Shown here piece by piece: positions 60,608-64,000 of a stretch of DNA of 64,000 nucleotides. The notes under the pieces were generated by a model that saw only the letters and a program-made list of their open reading frames with translations, made no database searches and was not told the DNA's origin. Position 1 is the first letter of the stretch. Every line of letters starts with the position of its first letter. Source of the stretch: Lichenostomus cassidix. Taxonomy: Eukaryota; Chordata; Aves; Passeriformes; Meliphagidae. Both the position numbers and the translations under genes were made by a program. The stretch covers positions 7,916,263 through 7,980,262 of the forward strand of contig CM039196.1 of NCBI GenBank assembly GCA_008360975.2, in the 5' to 3' direction.

Positions 60608-63600
60608 CTGTCAAAAGAAGTATAAATACTGTCAGAGACTAAGATGGTTAATTTTTCAAAATCAAAATGTAAGCAAAATTCCCCTGTAAGAAAAGAGCTT
60701 TAACTGCATTTAAATACATCCCCATAAATCTCGGGCCTTTTCAAGCGCAGGGCATGAGTAAGCTGCAGTGATATGCCAAGATTTAGTTCAATGACCATGA
60801 ATGAACACCAGAAAATCGTATTTGTAAACAAAAATCAACATGAATAGAGACCAAAGTGCACTACAAATGATTTCCCATGTAATTGGCATCCCATCTAAAA
60901 TCCTCTCCTATGGCTGAGAAAGAATCGAAGTTCCCAGACAAGGTCACTAAAGGGACTGGGTAAAGATGGAATTGGCACCATGAAGCATTTCCCAACACCT
61001 GTCACAGTGATGCAGCTGTGATTCAGCCTCTCCTGGAAACCCTTTTTTCCAGCTCTATTTCCCGAAGATTCTTACTTCTCCTGTAACAGCAGGCAAGTCT
61101 TCCCTTTACTCTCAACTGCCCAAGGCAGCCACCAGTAGAGATGCACTGGGCAAACAAAGGAGTGAGAGTGGCAAGGTGCTCACAGCAGTGCCACCAATGT
61201 GCCTGTCACTTCCCGAGGACAAATCATTCTTCAGGAAACGGAACTGCACCTGACATTTACACAGCCAACCTCACATACCACAGTGATATTTACTGCTACA
61301 TCTTCCTCACACATCCTCACAGCCACTGGAAGCTCACAAGGATCAGGGTCCCCCTGCCCAGCCTCCCAAAGGTGTCTGTGTTCCTGGGCAGGAATGCAAG
61401 TTCTGACAATGCTGATCACTACAGCTGATGCTGGAACACCAGAGTGGCTTCTTTTGGGGCATCGATCTCAGTCTTTTCCACCCATGGACAAACCTCCAAA
61501 CAAATACTCAAAAGCCACACTCAAATCTGACGTCTGTCTCTAAACTGCTGAACAGGAATGTTTCTCACCACAAATCCAAGTTTAAACTGCAACAAACTAT
61601 CTAAGGAATGTAGAATTGATACCAGCTTCCTTAACTCACCAGTGCTGTCCTTACAACTGCCACCACATTGCTGAGTGCTTATGAAACCAGCAGAAACACT
61701 CAGTGACAATCCCCTCTCACCGAGCAAAGCATGCAAAAACACTGCAGAGAAAATGTGTGTTCAATAACCTTAACAGTATAAGCCAGAAAAAACAGGCCTG
61801 TCAGAACAGGAGCTGCCTCAATATCCACAGCACTTGAAAACTATCCTGCCATAACAGTTGTTTTTAATTTTAAGCATAAATTCATAAAAAGTACAGCAGT
61901 AAGATGCACGTTTAGTATGTGAAAGGCAAATTAATGATTTATGATGAACCTAATCTCTTCACTTTTTTGACATCTGCATGAACAAAACCAATCACTTTGA
62001 TGCTGTACTAATAGTGTCACATTATTTCATTAAGAAAAGCTCAGAGCGATTTTTCAGTGCAGAAGAAATCTGAAGAAAAAGGAATAGACATTTAAGCAGG
62101 TCTGCAGTAACACTGTCAAAGGTTCATACAACCTTGTAGTAAAAACAGATGTTGACATTAAAACAACTTGAAGAAAGAATTAAGACAAATGAAAGACCAC
62201 AACAGAGCAGATCATGAGAGATTTGCAATATTTTGATACCCAGGATTGGTTCCAAATTCTGATTTTAGCACAGCTTTTATTCACTCTCTCAAATAAAAAG
62301 GGAATTGCTGTTTCTCAGGGAGACACTATTTTCTGCATGCAAACAACTGCTTCAGTAGTTCCAGCTAATGACAGCTTGTTTTTCAAGCTGGGTAGAGACA
62401 TGTAATTCTTTCAGTTAAATAGAAAAGGCTGATAGGGCCAAGACAGCTGCTCAGGTGTTAACAGAAACCTTCCACACATTGTTTCCATCTCCTCTCTCCC
62501 AAGGATCTTTGTCCTGTATAATCAGGGAAAATCTACAACAAATCTAAGATCTTGGCCATCCTATTTCACAGGTTCTTTTTGCTGCCACCTCCATTTTCAC
62601 CAACATTCAACTGCTTTGTCTCTTCTAAAACAGTGACAGGAATTTTCCTGTTTGTCTTTGGTCAAGATCACACAACTGGAAGTCCTTTCATTAGCATGCA
62701 GGAGTGCACAGAAAAATGAAATCTTAAGTATAGCATTGTTTCCTCTCAGGAACACAGATCATGTGAAAACAACCTTGAAGAAGAGCCTGGAGGAGAGAAA
62801 TACTTTCTCCTATGGAGCAAGATACTTCAGTGTCACTGAAGCTCTAGCACTGCCCTAATCTGCTACTCATTTGAATTAATACTCTTAAAATAAACATTTT
62901 TTTTGCATGGATGTTTGCTTTCTATATGTATAATAATAGAGGCTTATTATCCAACTAATCATTACCTGCCAGAAAACACAAAATTCTCACCCTAACAACT
63001 AATGAAAGCAACAGCTACAGAAAAGAACCCTATATCCCACTCAAGACTGCCACAGAACCCGATGAAACTTTTCCTTATATTTAAATTCTCATCCAAAGAC
63101 ACTCTACACAGTAAGCCTGACAGCAATGATCTTTTAAGAACTACAACTTAATCTGTGTTATGATTTCAAATTTTGTTTATGACTCCCTTGATATTTTATG
63201 CCATATGTTCAACTCACTTAACCACATGGCAGATTATAAAATATACAAAGCGTTGAGGTTTTAGACTCTTTCTTTCAAACATCCAGTAATTTACCAAACA
63301 CCTCTGGATTCTGAAGTCATAGTTTAAAAAGAAACACAGAATAACCCCCACACAAACTACCAGCAAAATTTAAAAGTATTCTGAGGACACTTCCTTAATA
63401 AACTCGTCAGTCATGAGGAGTGTTGTGGTTTCCTGGAGGTGAAGATGTCACTTCAGTGCCAGCACCTCACATTCCAGCAACAAAACAAGATTCCACCAGA
63501 GCTGTACTCTGCTCACCACACGTGATTCATGACACAAACCTTACAATGAATATGCCCTCAGAGCAACAGGCAGCTGACAAGCTGAAACAGTATTAGCTTT

Positions 63601-63847
63601 AAATTCAAACATACTATGAAGTTTCTCAATACCTAGTTCTTTCTCCACATGGAGTCCTACCTTGGTCAGTTTTGGTTGCTGGCTTCCAGTTTTCAGCACT
63701 AATTACTGGCAGACAAACCTGCCCCTTTTCATCGATGTTAGGGTGATAGATCTTTGTTTTAAACGTAATCTTAGGAGGTTTGAATGGATATTCTGCTGGG
63801 AAGTTGATTTCAATTCTGAAGGCTCCTTTATCATATGGAGGATTGTC
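60453..63847 (-). CDS. UBE2L3: ubiquitin-conjugating enzyme E2 L3 / UbcH7 (partial: last two coding exons)
   Basis: Minus-strand exons 63,661-63,847 and 60,453-60,607 join in frame (intron 60,608-63,660). They encode residues 42-154 of a protein that, from memory, is identical to human UBE2L3 over this part. Visible: the UBC core [27 protein letters not shown] with Phe63, catalytic Cys86 in GQVCLPVI, and PQPEHPLR with His119. The C-terminus is EKRPVD followed by TAA. UBE2L3 accepts ubiquitin on its Cys and passes it only to cysteine-type E3 ligases (HECT and RBR classes such as parkin, HOIP and ARIH1). Residues 1-41 lie in exons to the right of the window. Convergent with YDJC. Confidence 0.97.
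60608..63660 (-). other. UBE2L3 last intron
   Basis: 3.05-kb intron with canonical GT/AG ends on the minus strand. No nested gene or recognisable repeat family seen. Confidence 0.9.
63661..63847 (-). CDS. UBE2L3: UBE2L3 exon with catalytic cysteine
   Basis: 187 bases, starting in phase 0 with GAC after TTGTTGCAG and ending CAAG before GTAGGA. Codes [20 protein letters not shown], then [20 protein letters not shown], then [17 protein letters not shown]. The cysteine of GQVCLP is the ubiquitin-accepting residue. Confidence 0.97.
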
Positions 63848-64000
63848 CTGCAACAAGAAGGCAGAATGTCAAGAATGTGGCACATGCTAATAGATACAAG
63901 CGAAAAACAGCATGGTACATACTTGGATTTCTTTGATCTCCTGAATGACCTCTTTGAAAGACCTCTACCAACACTTCTGCCAGGTTTATGTGTCAGGAAA

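Noticed and set aside
1..64000. CR1 LINE, endogenous retrovirus or DNA transposon copies, CRISPR arrays, tRNA or rRNA genes
   Set aside because: I looked for CR1 3'-end motifs, LTR-like repeats, reverse-transcriptase motifs, tRNA boxes and regular spaced repeats and saw none. Old diverged fragments could still be missed by eye.

Overview
The window is vertebrate genomic DNA, most likely from a bird. Three vertebrate genes, SDF2L1 (minus), YDJC (plus) and UBE2L3 (minus), lie together. This is the neighbourhood known from human 22q11 and, as I recall it, chicken chromosome 15. The microRNA sequences fit the avian versions I remember. Introns are compact, CpG islands are frequent, and I saw no Alu, L1, B1 or CR1-like copies. 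The species cannot be fixed from the sequence alone.

Layout. Positions 1-6,500 are non-coding and mostly AT-rich, with a GC-rich patch at 1.4-1.64 kb. A strong CpG island at 6.56-7.62 kb carries three evenly spaced CCAAT boxes and looks like a plus-strand promoter. Downstream of it, all on the plus strand, are four hairpins of one seed family (AGUGCAA): miR-130a-like (9.5 kb), miR-301b (10.75 kb), miR-454 (17.3 kb) and miR-130b (18.5 kb). The last lies inside a second CpG island. Together they probably form one long primary transcript. Positions 18.9-33.3 kb hold no recognisable protein gene, but 22.97-28.2 kb is a string of GC/CpG-rich patches with a TATA-type promoter candidate on the minus strand.

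SDF2L1 ends at 33,625 in an HDEL ER-retention signal. Its last two coding exons are intact, but the expected first exon (signal peptide) cannot be found. Positions 35.3-43.2 kb hold no recognised gene. The CpG island at 43.3-43.85 kb is the likely YDJC promoter. YDJC is complete in five coding exons (44,275-55,923; 301 codons). UBE2L3 comes in tail-to-tail from the right: its last two coding exons are present (including the catalytic Cys) and its first exons lie beyond the window.

The genes do not form an operon-like unit. SDF2L1 is an ER chaperone co-factor, YDJC a YdjC-type carbohydrate deacetylase homologue, and UBE2L3 the UbcH7 ubiquitin-conjugating enzyme. The most interesting item is the four-member miR-130/301/454 cluster. 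It combines members that mammals keep on separate chromosomes, and it lies in the opposite orientation to SDF2L1 compared with the human arrangement as I remember it.
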